In this document: positions 45,205-53,131 of the stretch, in pieces
Numbering within the stretch: position 1 is the stretch's first letter
Layout of the letters: the number at the start of each line of letters is the position of its first letter
Source: Bacillota bacterium
Lineage (GTDB): Bacteria; Bacillota; Clostridia; Christensenellales; CAG-138
Direction of reading: 5' to 3'
Length of the DNA: 64,000 bases
Assembly (NCBI GenBank): GCA_016286445.1
Contig: JAEESS010000004.1
Coordinates: 23,166 to 87,165, forward strand
Notes under the pieces: generated by a model
Databases searched by the model: none
What the model was told of the DNA's origin: nothing
What the model saw: only the letters and a program-made list of their open reading frames with translations
Program-made: the position numbers and the translations under genes

Positions 45205-46164
45205 ATGAAAAAGGGGATTTTCGGGACGGTCGTAACCGTCGTCGTTGTTTCGGCACTGCTTGTTTTGAGCATCGTATTCGGAAGCGCCGCGCTTTCCGCC
45301 GCGCAGATCCAAACGCTCAAGATCCTGCTGATCGTCTGCGGATGCAGCGTCGCGTACTGTTTCGTTGTCGGTGAGCTGACGCAGAATTTTTCGCAGATGG
45401 ACAAGCTTTGGAGCATCCTGCCGATCGCATACGTGTGGATCGTTGCGATCCGAAACGGGTGCGATCTCCGCACGCTCGTCTACGCGCTGATCGTCACCGC
45501 CTGGGGCATTCGTCTCACCGTCAATTTCGCGCGGAAAGGCGCGTACCGGCTGAAGTTCTGGACCGGCGAAGAGGACTATCGCTGGTCGATCGTGCGGCAG
45601 AACCCGATCTTCCGGCACAAATTTGCCTGGACGCTGTTCGATCTCTTCTTCATCAGTCTGTATCAGAACGCACTTGTGCTCGCGATCACGCTGCCCGCGC
45701 TCGCCTGCATGGGCTCGAACGCGCCGTTTGGCGTATGGGATATTCTCGGCACGGTGTTTGCCGTCGGTTTCCTCGCGCTCGAGACCGTCGCCGACGAATA
45801 CCAGTGGAACTTCCACAAAACAAAAAAGGCACTGCTTCGGGACGGCGGCACGCCCGAAACGCTCAAAAAGCCCTACGATCTCGGCTTCAACACGACCGGT
45901 CCGTGGTCGCGGATGCGGCATCCGAACTACCTCGGCGAGCAGGGGATCTGGCTTTCCCTGTACCTGCTTGCGGTCGGCGCGGGCGCGGCGCACGGCATAT
46001 TCCATTGGACGATGGCGGGACCGCTGCTGCTTGTGCTGCTGTTCATGGGCAGCTCGAAGCTCGGTGAAAAGATCTCGTCCGGAAAATACCCGCGCTACCG
46101 GGACTATATCGCGCAGGTGTACAAATACCTGCCCCTCAAAAAGTTCGATCCGGATCAGCGCTGA
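45205..46164 (+). CDS. DUF1295 (steroid 5-alpha-reductase-like) membrane enzyme
   Basis: A 319-residue membrane protein with about six to seven segments. The C-terminal half carries the DUF1295/ICMT-like site G-P-W-S-R-M-R-H-P-N-Y-L-G-E-Q near residue 235, preceded by A-D-E-Y-Q-W-N-F. Family members reduce or methylate lipid-like substrates. ATG at 45205 after ATAAGGGG; the TTG just before it is in frame but less likely. Single gene. Confidence 0.85.
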   Translation: MKKGIFGTVVTVVVVSALLVLSIVFGSAALSAAQIQTLKILLIVCGCSVAYCFVVGELTQNFSQMDKLWSILPIAYVWIVAIRNGCDLRTLVYALIVTAWGIRLTVNFARKGAYRLKFWTGEEDYRWSIVRQNPIFRHKFAWTLFDLFFISLYQNALVLAITLPALACMGSNAPFGVWDILGTVFAVGFLALETVADEYQWNFHKTKKALLRDGGTPETLKKPYDLGFNTTGPWSRMRHPNYLGEQGIWLSLYLLAVGAGAAHGIFHWTMAGPLLLVLLFMGSSKLGEKISSGKYPRYRDYIAQVYKYLPLKKFDPDQR

Positions 46165-46167
46165 ATC

Positions 46168-46197
46168 GAAAAGGGCTGTAAAAACAGTCCCTTTTTT
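46168..46197. terminator. Two-way terminator between DUF1295 and the GNAT gene
   Basis: AAAGGGCTGT/ACAG-T-CCCTTT stem with one bulge, followed by TTTTTT on the plus strand and A/T-rich on the other. Confidence 0.75.
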
Positions 46198-47059
46198 ATT
46201 CCTTTCGGTAAAACGTATAGTGATAGGTTTTTCGGAACCCGAGCGCTTCATAGAACGGCAGATCCGAGATGACATACGCCTTCTTCGCGCCAAGCCGCGC
46301 CGCGCGGTTCAATCCCTCGTAAACAAGCGCCTTCGCGATCCCCTTTCCGCGCTGCTGCGGGATCGTACACAGCGGCTCGACGTACGCGTAATCCGTACCC
46401 TCCTGCATCCAAAGGCAGACGAATCCGGCGTACTCGCCGTTCGGACAGACCGCGCAGAGGTTCAGCTCGCGGCGAAAATGCTTCCGTTTCTGCGGGATCG
46501 GCGCCTCCTCCCGCTCAAACTGCGCCCGGTCCTCGCCGTGGTCGAAGCCCTGCCATATCGCCCACTGCACCGCGCGAAAATCCGTGTCCGGATCGGGTTC
46601 GTAGAGCCGGAAGCCGTCCGGCAGCTTTGCAGGAAGCGGCGCATCAAGGTCGATCTCCATGATCGTCTCGGACGCTTCGACCGGCGCAAAGCCCGCTTTT
46701 TCCGCCGTTTCGATCTCGGAACGGTTTTCATCGCAGATTGCGATCGCAAGCCCGGAATCGTCCTTCAGCGCGTGATAAGCGCATCTGAGAACGTCCGGAT
46801 ACAGCGACGCATATTCCGGCAGCACGCCCGTAAACGCCTCGCCGAAATACATGTCGTAGATCGCCGCGCCGACGATCCGATCGCCGTCGAACCACAGTCC
46901 GATCGCGTCCCGCATATCCTTGGCAAAGTACGGATGCTCATACATCCACTCGAACCGCGCCCAGTTCCAGTTGACGTGCGACCTGTCCGCACGGTTCAGC
47001 TCGATCAGAAAGCCGCAGACCGTCTCATAATCCGCATCGGTATAATGTCTGAACTCCAT
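46196..47059 (-). CDS. GNAT acetyltransferase (two-domain)
   Basis: A 287-residue protein. The C-terminal half is a clear GNAT domain (Y-V-E-P-L-C-T-I-P-Q-Q-R-G-K-G-I-A-K-A-L-V, then Y-E-A-L-G-F). The N-terminal 130 residues form a second, weaker GNAT-like region (H-Y-T-D-A-D-Y-E-T-V at the start). The ATG at 47059 follows GGAG and lies two bases after the stop of the fusion gene, so the frame open to 47284 is not used. Substrate unknown. Confidence 0.85.
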   Translation of the reverse strand: MEFRHYTDADYETVCGFLIELNRADRSHVNWNWARFEWMYEHPYFAKDMRDAIGLWFDGDRIVGAAIYDMYFGEAFTGVLPEYASLYPDVLRCAYHALKDDSGLAIAICDENRSEIETAEKAGFAPVEASETIMEIDLDAPLPAKLPDGFRLYEPDPDTDFRAVQWAIWQGFDHGEDRAQFEREEAPIPQKRKHFRRELNLCAVCPNGEYAGFVCLWMQEGTDYAYVEPLCTIPQQRGKGIAKALVYEGLNRAARLGAKKAYVISDLPFYEALGFRKTYHYTFYRKE

Positions 47060-47061
47060 TT

Positions 47062-48225
47062 TTATCTCCGTTCTCTGTAAAACCAGTCGTCCAGATACCG
47101 CAGTTCTTCTTCGGTATGGAACCAGTGCTCGCCGTCCGGCATCACGGTGAGGCTTGCATCGTGTTCCTCGGCAAACGATTCGATCGTCTCCCGCGGCTGA
47201 AGATCGTCGTGCTCCCCGTACAGGATCGCGGTCGGCGCATTCCATTCGACCGGATGCGTGCGGACAAAGTCGAGGTATTCCCACGACAGCGCAATGCCGC
47301 CTTCGAGCGGGATCCTGCCCGCCGTCTTCAGGTCCTCCTCCGTCACCCGCTCCTGCGCCATCAGCGCAAGGATGATCGCTTCCATGTCCGCGATCGGCGA
47401 AATGAAATACGCCTTTTTGAGCAGTCCGTCGACGCTCGCGTGCATGGCAAGATACGCGCCGATGCTGTACCCGATGAGACTCACGCTCCGATACTCGCCG
47501 AACAGCTCCAGCACCGCGTCAAAGATCTCCTGCCCCGCTTCCCACGGTTCGATCCCGCGATAGTCGAGCCCGATGACCTCGCAGTCCGGAAACAGTCTGC
47601 GATAGTATTCCGCCTCCGCCGCGCTGCCGCCCAGCCCGTGCAGAAACAGCACCGCGTCCTTCTGCTTGTTCGCGCGATCGTCCAGCACGAGCCGCATGTC
47701 CACAAGCGCCTGCCAGCCGGTCAGCCTGGAGCGGAAGCCCATCGGATTCCGCCCGTATTCGGTAAAGCCGAAGCTCTCATAGAGCGCGATCGCCTGCGCG
47801 TTGTCGGCGACGACGGAAAGCTCGACCTGCGCGTAGCCCGCCGCCTTGGCGCATTCGATACATGCTTCGGTAAGCGCGCGCCCGATCCCGAGCCTCCAAT
47901 ACGCCTCGTCGACGCTGATGCCGAACTCGGCGCGGTGGCGCGTCTTTTCCCGCGGACGGACGCAACTGATCCCCGCAAGCCCGACCGCTTTTCCTTCGAT
48001 CTCGGCAAGGATCTCGATCGCGTTTTCGCTCTCCGTCTGGTTTTTCAGAAAAACCGCCTCGCCCTCGACGGTGAGCGTGCTTTCCTCCGGATAGGACCCT
48101 AAAAAATCGGTCTGTTCATGCGTGAGATTGAACACGTCCAGCACGGCTTTTGCGTCCGCTTCCGTGCCGTTGCGCAGCACGCATTCCCTGCCGTCCTTCA
48201 GCTTGACCGTTCTCCGATACTGCAT
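47062..48225 (-). CDS. GNAT-alpha/beta-hydrolase fusion protein
   Basis: A 387-residue two-domain protein. Residues 1-180 are a GNAT acetyltransferase (acetyl-CoA loop Y-W-R-L-G-I-G-R-A-L near 109-118, then A-I-A-L-Y-E-S-F-G-F). Residues 188-387 are an alpha/beta hydrolase: L-F-L-H-G-L-G-G, nucleophile Ser254 in G-Y-S-I-G, acid Asp340 in G-E-H-D, His367 in G-E-H-W. The join is continuous, with no stop or frame change. AAGGAGG precedes the ATG at 48225. Followed two bases later by another GNAT gene. Confidence 0.88.
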   Translation of the reverse strand: MQYRRTVKLKDGRECVLRNGTEADAKAVLDVFNLTHEQTDFLGSYPEESTLTVEGEAVFLKNQTESENAIEILAEIEGKAVGLAGISCVRPREKTRHRAEFGISVDEAYWRLGIGRALTEACIECAKAAGYAQVELSVVADNAQAIALYESFGFTEYGRNPMGFRSRLTGWQALVDMRLVLDDRANKQKDAVLFLHGLGGSAAEAEYYRRLFPDCEVIGLDYRGIEPWEAGQEIFDAVLELFGEYRSVSLIGYSIGAYLAMHASVDGLLKKAYFISPIADMEAIILALMAQERVTEEDLKTAGRIPLEGGIALSWEYLDFVRTHPVEWNAPTAILYGEHDDLQPRETIESFAEEHDASLTVMPDGEHWFHTEEELRYLDDWFYRERR

Positions 48226-48255
48226 GGCGTTCGCCTCCTTTTGCTTTATCATAAC

Positions 48256-48289
48256 AAAAACGCGGGATAAGTGCAACCTATCCCGCGTT
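48256..48289 (-). terminator. Terminator of the MerR-CPBP operon
   Basis: An 11-bp perfect stem AACGCGGGATA/TATCCCGCGTT; on the minus strand followed by TTTTT. Confidence 0.85.
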
Positions 48290-48300
48290 GATCAATCTGT

Positions 48301-49059
48301 TCAGAACGCGATCAGCCAGATCGTACGGCTCACGATGTGCAGCAAAAGATGCGAAAGCATCGCGTACTGGATGCCGTATTTACGGTACAGCCTGCCGAAC
48401 AGCAGCCCGAACGCGCCGTTTAAGAGGAAGCAGCGCAGCAGCAGAAGCGGCGTAAGCGCGCCAAAGGTCATTCGCGTTGCCGGAATGTGTCCCGCCGCAA
48501 ACAGCAGCGCCGCGGCGACGTTCGCCGCGATCAGAACGCCGGTCGGAACGGTTTCGCGCTTTTTGAAGAAGATCTTCCATACGAGGAAGGCGATCAGGCT
48601 CATGAAGAAGAGCCGCATCATGACCTCCTCGATGATCCCGCCGTACAGGATCGAAGCGATCCAGGTGTCGGCGTCGAACATGCCCGTCGCCGCGTACGAC
48701 GCGCCGACCTTTTGGATCCACCGCCCGAACGTCCATGCGTCGAGGCTCAAAACCGCGCCGCCGATCAGCGATACGGCAAGCGTCATGCAAAGCGGCTTTT
48801 TCGCAAAGCGGAACGGACGCACAAGACCGATCCGATCGGACAGGAGATAGCCCAAAAACCCGCAGACGAGCGCATACAGGACCGTCTGCACCACGGTGAT
48901 CGCAAGCAGCGCCATTTCGCCGCCGAGCTGTTCGACCGCCTGATTCAGAAGCGCGGGGTCGACGAGCTTCAACGTATACCGCGCGGCAAAGAAGCCCGCG
49001 ACGAGCGCGACCGGCAGCAGCGCCAGCGTAAAGAGAAGCGCTCTCTTCGTTCGGCTCAT
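48301..49059 (-). CDS. CPBP-family intramembrane protease
   Basis: A 252-residue protein with about seven membrane segments. Motif 1 is E-E-V-M-M-R (Glu-Glu and Arg) near residue 138, preceded by G-G-I-I; motif 2 is F-G-R-L-Y-R-K-Y-G near 220; a His in S-H-L-L-L-H near 238. Abi/CAAX-protease type. Coupled by ATGA to the MerR gene, so expression is tied to that regulator. Confidence 0.85.
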   Translation of the reverse strand: MSRTKRALLFTLALLPVALVAGFFAARYTLKLVDPALLNQAVEQLGGEMALLAITVVQTVLYALVCGFLGYLLSDRIGLVRPFRFAKKPLCMTLAVSLIGGAVLSLDAWTFGRWIQKVGASYAATGMFDADTWIASILYGGIIEEVMMRLFFMSLIAFLVWKIFFKKRETVPTGVLIAANVAAALLFAAGHIPATRMTFGALTPLLLLRCFLLNGAFGLLFGRLYRKYGIQYAMLSHLLLHIVSRTIWLIAF

Positions 49060-49781
49060 GCCTCGTCGCCTCCCCAGACCTCCACGCAGAAGCCCTTATG
49101 TCCGCACGACGTGCAGGTGAACCGGCGCGTTTTCGGCGTATGCGATGCAAAGAACATCTCGCGGAACGTCGGACGGAAGACGGTATGGCATTCCGGGCAA
49201 ACGTAGGCGACGTGCCTGTAATAGTACCGCGAAAACACGATCGCGAACGGGATCGCCAGCGCCGCCCAGAGGACGAATACCCACCAGATCCCCTCGAGCG
49301 CCCAGAGCAGGACCCCCGCGATTTGCAGCGCAACAAGCGGCAGACCGAGCAGGAACGCCATAAGATACATGCGGTTCAGTTTTTTCTTGTTTGTCACGGT
49401 GATCGCGATATCGCCGATGGATTCCACAGTGAAATGCTTCGCGTCCGCGACGGTTTTTTGAAGCTCTGCGAGCTTTTCGAGCTTTGCGTCCAGCGCGCCG
49501 CGCTCCGTTCTGAGCTCCTGCTCCTGCTGCTCCAAAAGGACCTCGATCACGTTCTCCGGATGCTCCTCCGAAAAAAGCTGTCCGATGACGTCGATCGAAA
49601 GACCGATCTCGCGCAGAAAGCAGATGATCTTGAGCTTTTGAAGATCGCCGTCGTCGTAGAGCCGCCGTCCGCCCTCGCTCAGCGCGCTCGGCGTCAGGAT
49701 CCCGCGCGTATCGTAATACTGCACGGTCCGCACCGTCACGCCGCACGCCTTCGCCATCTCACCGGTTGTGTATTGCGACAT
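49056..49781 (-). CDS. Membrane-spanning MerR-family regulator with zinc ribbon
   Basis: A 241-residue protein. Residues 1-70 form a MerR HTH (Y-T-T-G-E-M-A-K-A-C-G-V-T-V-R-T-V-Q-Y-Y-D) and 75-115 a coiled-coil helix. Two membrane segments follow at about 139-161 and 164-185, then a C-terminal pair C-P-E-C (195-198) and C-T-S-C (223-226), a zinc-ribbon. MerR proteins are normally soluble, so this one would act from the membrane. AAAGGAGG precedes the ATG. Co-transcribed with the CPBP protease, which suggests, without proof, regulation by proteolysis or shared envelope sensing. Confidence 0.88.
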   Translation of the reverse strand: MSQYTTGEMAKACGVTVRTVQYYDTRGILTPSALSEGGRRLYDDGDLQKLKIICFLREIGLSIDVIGQLFSEEHPENVIEVLLEQQEQELRTERGALDAKLEKLAELQKTVADAKHFTVESIGDIAITVTNKKKLNRMYLMAFLLGLPLVALQIAGVLLWALEGIWWVFVLWAALAIPFAIVFSRYYYRHVAYVCPECHTVFRPTFREMFFASHTPKTRRFTCTSCGHKGFCVEVWGGDEA

Positions 49782-49804
49782 CGTTTTCGCCTCCTTTCAC
49801 CGCC

Positions 49805-49853
49805 GTTATAGCACATGACGCAGCGTCATGAGCAATACCTTACGTTAGGTATT
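49805..49853 (-). promoter_or_regulatory. MerR-type promoter with 19-base spacer and palindromes
   Basis: Minus strand: -35 TTGCTC (49830-49835), 19-base spacer (49811-49829), -10 TATAAC (49805-49810). The spacer holds a perfect dyad, ATGACGC-A-GCGTCAT (49815-49829), the layout that MerR proteins untwist to activate. A second near-perfect palindrome, AATACCT-TACGTT-AGGTATT (49834-49853), overlaps the -35. Confidence 0.75.
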
Positions 49854-49884
49854 TTTTCGGAAAAACACGGTTTTTTTGCAAAAA

Positions 49885-50847
49885 TCATGCTTTCGGCGCG
49901 ATCCGAAGCGAAATATCCCCGGTCGTGGTCGTGATCTCGCATTTGCCGCCCGCAACGGAATCCGGCACGCGGATATCGCCCGTGGACGAATGCACCTCGA
50001 AGATCTTGTCCGTCAAAAGCGTGCCCGTCACGTCGCCGGTGCTTGTTTTCACCTTGATCTCCGCGGCGTCGCTGTTCCGGAACGTTACTTCGCCGGTGCT
50101 CCGTTCCACAGAGAGCGTCCCGTCGATCAGAACATCCTCAAGCACGATGTCGCCCGTGCTGCCGCCGGAGGTAAAGCTTGCGGCGGTCAGTCCGTTCAGG
50201 ATCGTCTCGCCGGTGCTCACCTTGACGGATACGTCGCCGCGGCAGACGGCGTTCGTCATCCGGACGTCGCCGGTCGTCGCCGTGCAGGCGATCGCCTCTG
50301 CCGACACGCCGTTCAGGGAAATGTCCCCGGTGCTTGTTTCGATCGAAAGCGTGTGATCGGCCTTCGCGTCAAAGCGCACGTCCGCAGTGCTTCCGTGGAT
50401 CACGGCGCTTCCGAACGTCAGCCAGTCCGGCACCTCCGCGTCGCCCGTTTGCGTTTCGATCGAAAGCATTTCATAGGCGTCGTTCGGCAGATACACCGTG
50501 ATCAGTTCCTTTTCAAACGAGATATCGATGAAACTGTGCCTTCCGGTCGCTTCCTCGGAGATGATCTTCAGCGTCCCGTCCTCCGCCTTGACGGTGTGCG
50601 TGTTCCGTTTCGTCTCCCGGCACAGAACGTGCGCCGTGCCGTCAGAAGATTGTGCAAACTGAATGATCTCCGTGTTCCCGTGGATCTCGATGCGGTGGAA
50701 TTCCCCCTCGACCGGGTAATCCTTCATCTCCGACGGTACGGTCTCAAACATATGGTAATCGAATTTTGCCGACGCAAGCGCGACGACGCCGATGATAATT
50801 CCCGCTATAAGCAGGATCGCCGCAATGATCAAAGCTGCTTTTTTCAT
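49885..50847 (-). CDS. DUF4097 beta-repeat protein (LiaG-like)
   Basis: A 320-residue protein with an N-terminal membrane helix (residues 3-27) and then a beta-helix-like region of about 20-residue repeats marked by S-T-G-D or T-T-G-D (E-T-S-T-G-D-I-S-L, V-S-T-G-E-T-I, G-S-T-G-D-I-V-L, E-R-S-T-G-E-V-T, K-T-S-T-G-D-V-T, H-S-S-T-G-D-I-R, T-T-T-G-D-I-S-L). Last gene of PadR-DUF1700-DUF4097, a common Firmicutes envelope-stress group. Located outside the membrane, function unknown. Confidence 0.87.
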   Translation of the reverse strand: MKKAALIIAAILLIAGIIIGVVALASAKFDYHMFETVPSEMKDYPVEGEFHRIEIHGNTEIIQFAQSSDGTAHVLCRETKRNTHTVKAEDGTLKIISEEATGRHSFIDISFEKELITVYLPNDAYEMLSIETQTGDAEVPDWLTFGSAVIHGSTADVRFDAKADHTLSIETSTGDISLNGVSAEAIACTATTGDVRMTNAVCRGDVSVKVSTGETILNGLTAASFTSGGSTGDIVLEDVLIDGTLSVERSTGEVTFRNSDAAEIKVKTSTGDVTGTLLTDKIFEVHSSTGDIRVPDSVAGGKCEITTTTGDISLRIAPKA

Positions 50848-51446
50848 TTGGTACGCTCCTTTCCGACGAACAGGTTCTTAATGCCGATCACGATCTTCTT
50901 CGCAAGCAGGACCGTTCCCTTGCTTGCTGCGACGCAGCCGAAGAACAGAAAGATCGAAAGTGCCGCAAGGATCAGCGCCGCGCCGAGCGCAAAGAGCCCG
51001 GTCGTGCCGTGTCCCGAAACAAAGAGCACGATCGCCCCGCAAAGCAGCGCAACGGCGGAAACGATGAACGCGATCTCGATCGCCCACAGTGCGATCACCA
51101 GCGACCACAGCGTAACGTACAGCGCCAGCACGATCGCCCCCGCCGCGACGAGCAGCGGAAACCACAGCGGAAAGCCGAGGATCAGCAATACGATCTCCCA
51201 CGCGCGCATCCTGCGCTTCGGCTTGATCTTCTCCTTCACGATCTTGGTCAAAGGCGTTTCCGCCACGATCTGCTGCACGACCTCGTCGACCGTTCCGATC
51301 TCTTTGACCGCTTCCTCCTCCGTACGTCCTTCCTCGATCCGATCGTCGATCATCTCGCCGTAGAACGTCAGCCGTTCTTCAATATCCTTCTCGGGAAGCC
51401 CTTTGAGCCCCTCCTTCAGCGCGTTCAGAAATTCCTGTTTAAGCAT
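50844..51446 (-). CDS. DUF1700 (HAAS) membrane protein
   Basis: A 200-residue protein. The first 65 residues are the HAAS helical domain (L-K-G-L-P-E-K-D-I-E-E-R-L-T-F-Y-G-E-M-I-D-D-R-I-E-E-G). Several membrane segments follow from about residue 80 to 185. Eight-base overlap with the padR end and four-base overlap with DUF4097. HAAS proteins bind their PadR partner in other species. Confidence 0.88.
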   Translation of the reverse strand: MLKQEFLNALKEGLKGLPEKDIEERLTFYGEMIDDRIEEGRTEEEAVKEIGTVDEVVQQIVAETPLTKIVKEKIKPKRRMRAWEIVLLILGFPLWFPLLVAAGAIVLALYVTLWSLVIALWAIEIAFIVSAVALLCGAIVLFVSGHGTTGLFALGAALILAALSIFLFFGCVAASKGTVLLAKKIVIGIKNLFVGKERTK

Positions 51447-51759
51447 GTTCTTCCTCCCCCTTGGTTACAAACTGATAGATGGAAATGACTTCCTTCCACT
51501 CCCTCTTGAACTCCTCGATCCGCCGGTGTCCGGCGTCGGTGATGCGGTAATACTTCCGAAGCCTGCCGTCGTGCTCCGCGGTCCGCGTCGTCAGCATGGA
51601 CGCCGCTTCGAGCCTTTTTAAGATCGTGTACAGTGTCGATTCCGAAAGCTCGACGTACGGCTTCAGATCCTTGATGATCTTATAGCCGTAGGAATCCTCA
51701 TCCTTGATCGCCGCCAGCACGCACACGTCCAGCATTCCTCGCTTCAACTGGATATCCAT
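51439..51759 (-). CDS. PadR-family repressor
   Basis: A 106-residue winged-helix protein: G-M-L-D-V-C-V-L-A-A-I, then S-Y-G-Y-K-I-I-K-D-L, S-E-S-T-L-Y-T-I-L-K-R-L-E and the wing R-L-R-K-Y-Y-R-I-T-D-A-G. GAAAGGAGG precedes the ATG at 51759. It controls its own operon; a dyad overlaps the promoter. Confidence 0.92.
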   Translation of the reverse strand: MDIQLKRGMLDVCVLAAIKDEDSYGYKIIKDLKPYVELSESTLYTILKRLEAASMLTTRTAEHDGRLRKYYRITDAGHRRIEEFKREWKEVISIYQFVTKGEEEHA

Positions 51760-51796
51760 CGAATACCTCCTTTCGTGTAATACTCCTCTTTGCGTA

Positions 51797-51829
51797 ATAC
51801 ATCGTAACACGAGGTATATGTTTTGTCAA
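51797..51829 (-). promoter_or_regulatory. padR operon promoter and operator
   Basis: Minus strand TTGACA (51824-51829), 17-base spacer, TACGAT (51801-51806). An inverted repeat ATACATCGT-AAC-ACGAGGTAT (51797-51817, one mismatch) covers the -10 and part of the spacer, fitting autorepression by PadR. Confidence 0.7.
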
Positions 51830-52105
51830 CCCCTTTTTTGCCAAAAAATAAAAAATACGAGCGTATGCGCTCAGTCTGCCAAAGCCGTTCAGCGCGTCCG
51901 GTTTTCAGCGGGCCAAAAAGCGCCGAAAGCCGGCTCCTTATTGCAGAATTTACAACTCTGTGACATCCCGGTCATGCTTTTGTGACAAATCGGACGCATT
52001 TACAGGGTATCATGAAAGGCGAAAAGGAACTGCAACCTTTTTCGCGGTTCCGGCGTCTTAATAATAGAGAGACAAAACGGACCGTATCGCAAAGGAGGCT
52101 TTTGT
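51830..52105. other. Intergenic stretch without a gene
   Basis: Between padR's promoter and the SH3b gene. It has a small hairpin GAGCG-TATG-CGCTC (51860-51873), and GTGACA occurs twice (51960-51965 and 51982-51987). I see no clear -35/-10 pair and no riboswitch I recognise. Confidence 0.4.
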
Positions 52106-53077
52106 ATGAGAAAATGGATGGCACTGGCGCTTTCCGTTATGCTGCTCTTTGCAGCGCTGCCCGCTGCAGCGATCGCAGAGGGAGACGGCGCGCAGAGCGT
52201 CGCGTCGGAGGAATCTCGCGCCGCAGGGCAGAAGGGCACGATCGTCAACTGCAAAACGGAGGTCAACGTCCGGGAGAAGGCTACGAGCAAATCGAAGCTT
52301 TTGGGCAAGGCGAAGAAGGGCGAGACGTACGACGTTTTGGGAAGATCCGGCAACTGGGTCAAGATCGACTTTGACGGCGAGGACGGTTTTGTGTTCAAGA
52401 GCTACATCCGTGTTACGGGAACGGCGGAGGATACGCCGGTCGAAGGCAAGAACGGCAGGATCGTCAACTGCAAGACGGCGGCGAACGTACGCGAAAAGGC
52501 GACGAGCAAGTCCAAACTGCTCGGCACGGTAAAGCGCGGCGAGACCTATAAGGTGCTTGCAACGGCGGGCAGCTGGGTCAAGATCCGCTACAGCGGCAGC
52601 ACCGACGGGTATGTGTACAAAACGTATATCAAGCTTTACAGCGAGGGATCGGAGCCCGCGCCTTCCGGCAAAACGGCAATGATCGTCAACTGTAAGGTCG
52701 CGGCGAACGTGCGGGCAAAGGCGACGAGCAAATCAAAGCTCCTGGGCACCGCGGCAAGGGGCGCGATCTATGACGTGCTCGGACGCTCCGGCAACTGGAT
52801 CAAGATCGACTATGACGACGGTCAGGCAGGGTATGTATTCCATCGCTATGTGAAGCTTTCGGACGGCGAACAGGAGCCGATCGAGGGCAAGACCGGCACG
52901 ATCAGATGCCGGAACCACGTCAATATCCGCGCAAAAGCAACGAAGTACTCGACGCTTTTGGGCACGGCGAAGAACGGCGAGACCTTCACGGTCGAGGGAC
53001 GCTCCGGCAACTGGATCGCGATCGATTTTAACGGCAAGACCGGCTACGTCTACAAGTCCTATATCCGGATCGGCTGA
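52106..53077 (+). CDS. Secreted protein with four SH3b repeats
   Basis: A 323-residue protein: signal peptide residues 1-24 (A-A-I-A-E), then four bacterial SH3 domains of about 60-65 residues, each starting I-V-N-C-K (last one I-R-C-R-N) with V-R-x-K-A-T-S-K-S-K-L-L-G and ending in G-Y-V-Y-K-x-Y-I. No catalytic domain. SH3b domains bind peptidoglycan or other wall polymers, so it probably coats the wall. AAAGGAGG precedes the ATG. Confidence 0.88.
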   Translation: MRKWMALALSVMLLFAALPAAAIAEGDGAQSVASEESRAAGQKGTIVNCKTEVNVREKATSKSKLLGKAKKGETYDVLGRSGNWVKIDFDGEDGFVFKSYIRVTGTAEDTPVEGKNGRIVNCKTAANVREKATSKSKLLGTVKRGETYKVLATAGSWVKIRYSGSTDGYVYKTYIKLYSEGSEPAPSGKTAMIVNCKVAANVRAKATSKSKLLGTAARGAIYDVLGRSGNWIKIDYDDGQAGYVFHRYVKLSDGEQEPIEGKTGTIRCRNHVNIRAKATKYSTLLGTAKNGETFTVEGRSGNWIAIDFNGKTGYVYKSYIRIG

Positions 53078-53091
53078 GTCCGAATGCGAAT

Positions 53092-53118
53092 AAAGCGGGG
53101 CGATTTGCCCCGCTTTTT
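53092..53118. terminator. Two-way terminator between SH3b gene and glmS
   Basis: A 10-bp stem AAAGCGGGGC/GCCCCGCTTT with loop GATTT and a T-run on the plus strand. Confidence 0.85.
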
Positions 53119-53131
53119 GCGTGGATCAGTT

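Noticed and set aside
51830..52105. Cyclic-di-GMP or other riboswitch before the SH3b gene
   Set aside because: Some stem-loops occur, but I found no conserved riboswitch core and no terminator before the start codon.
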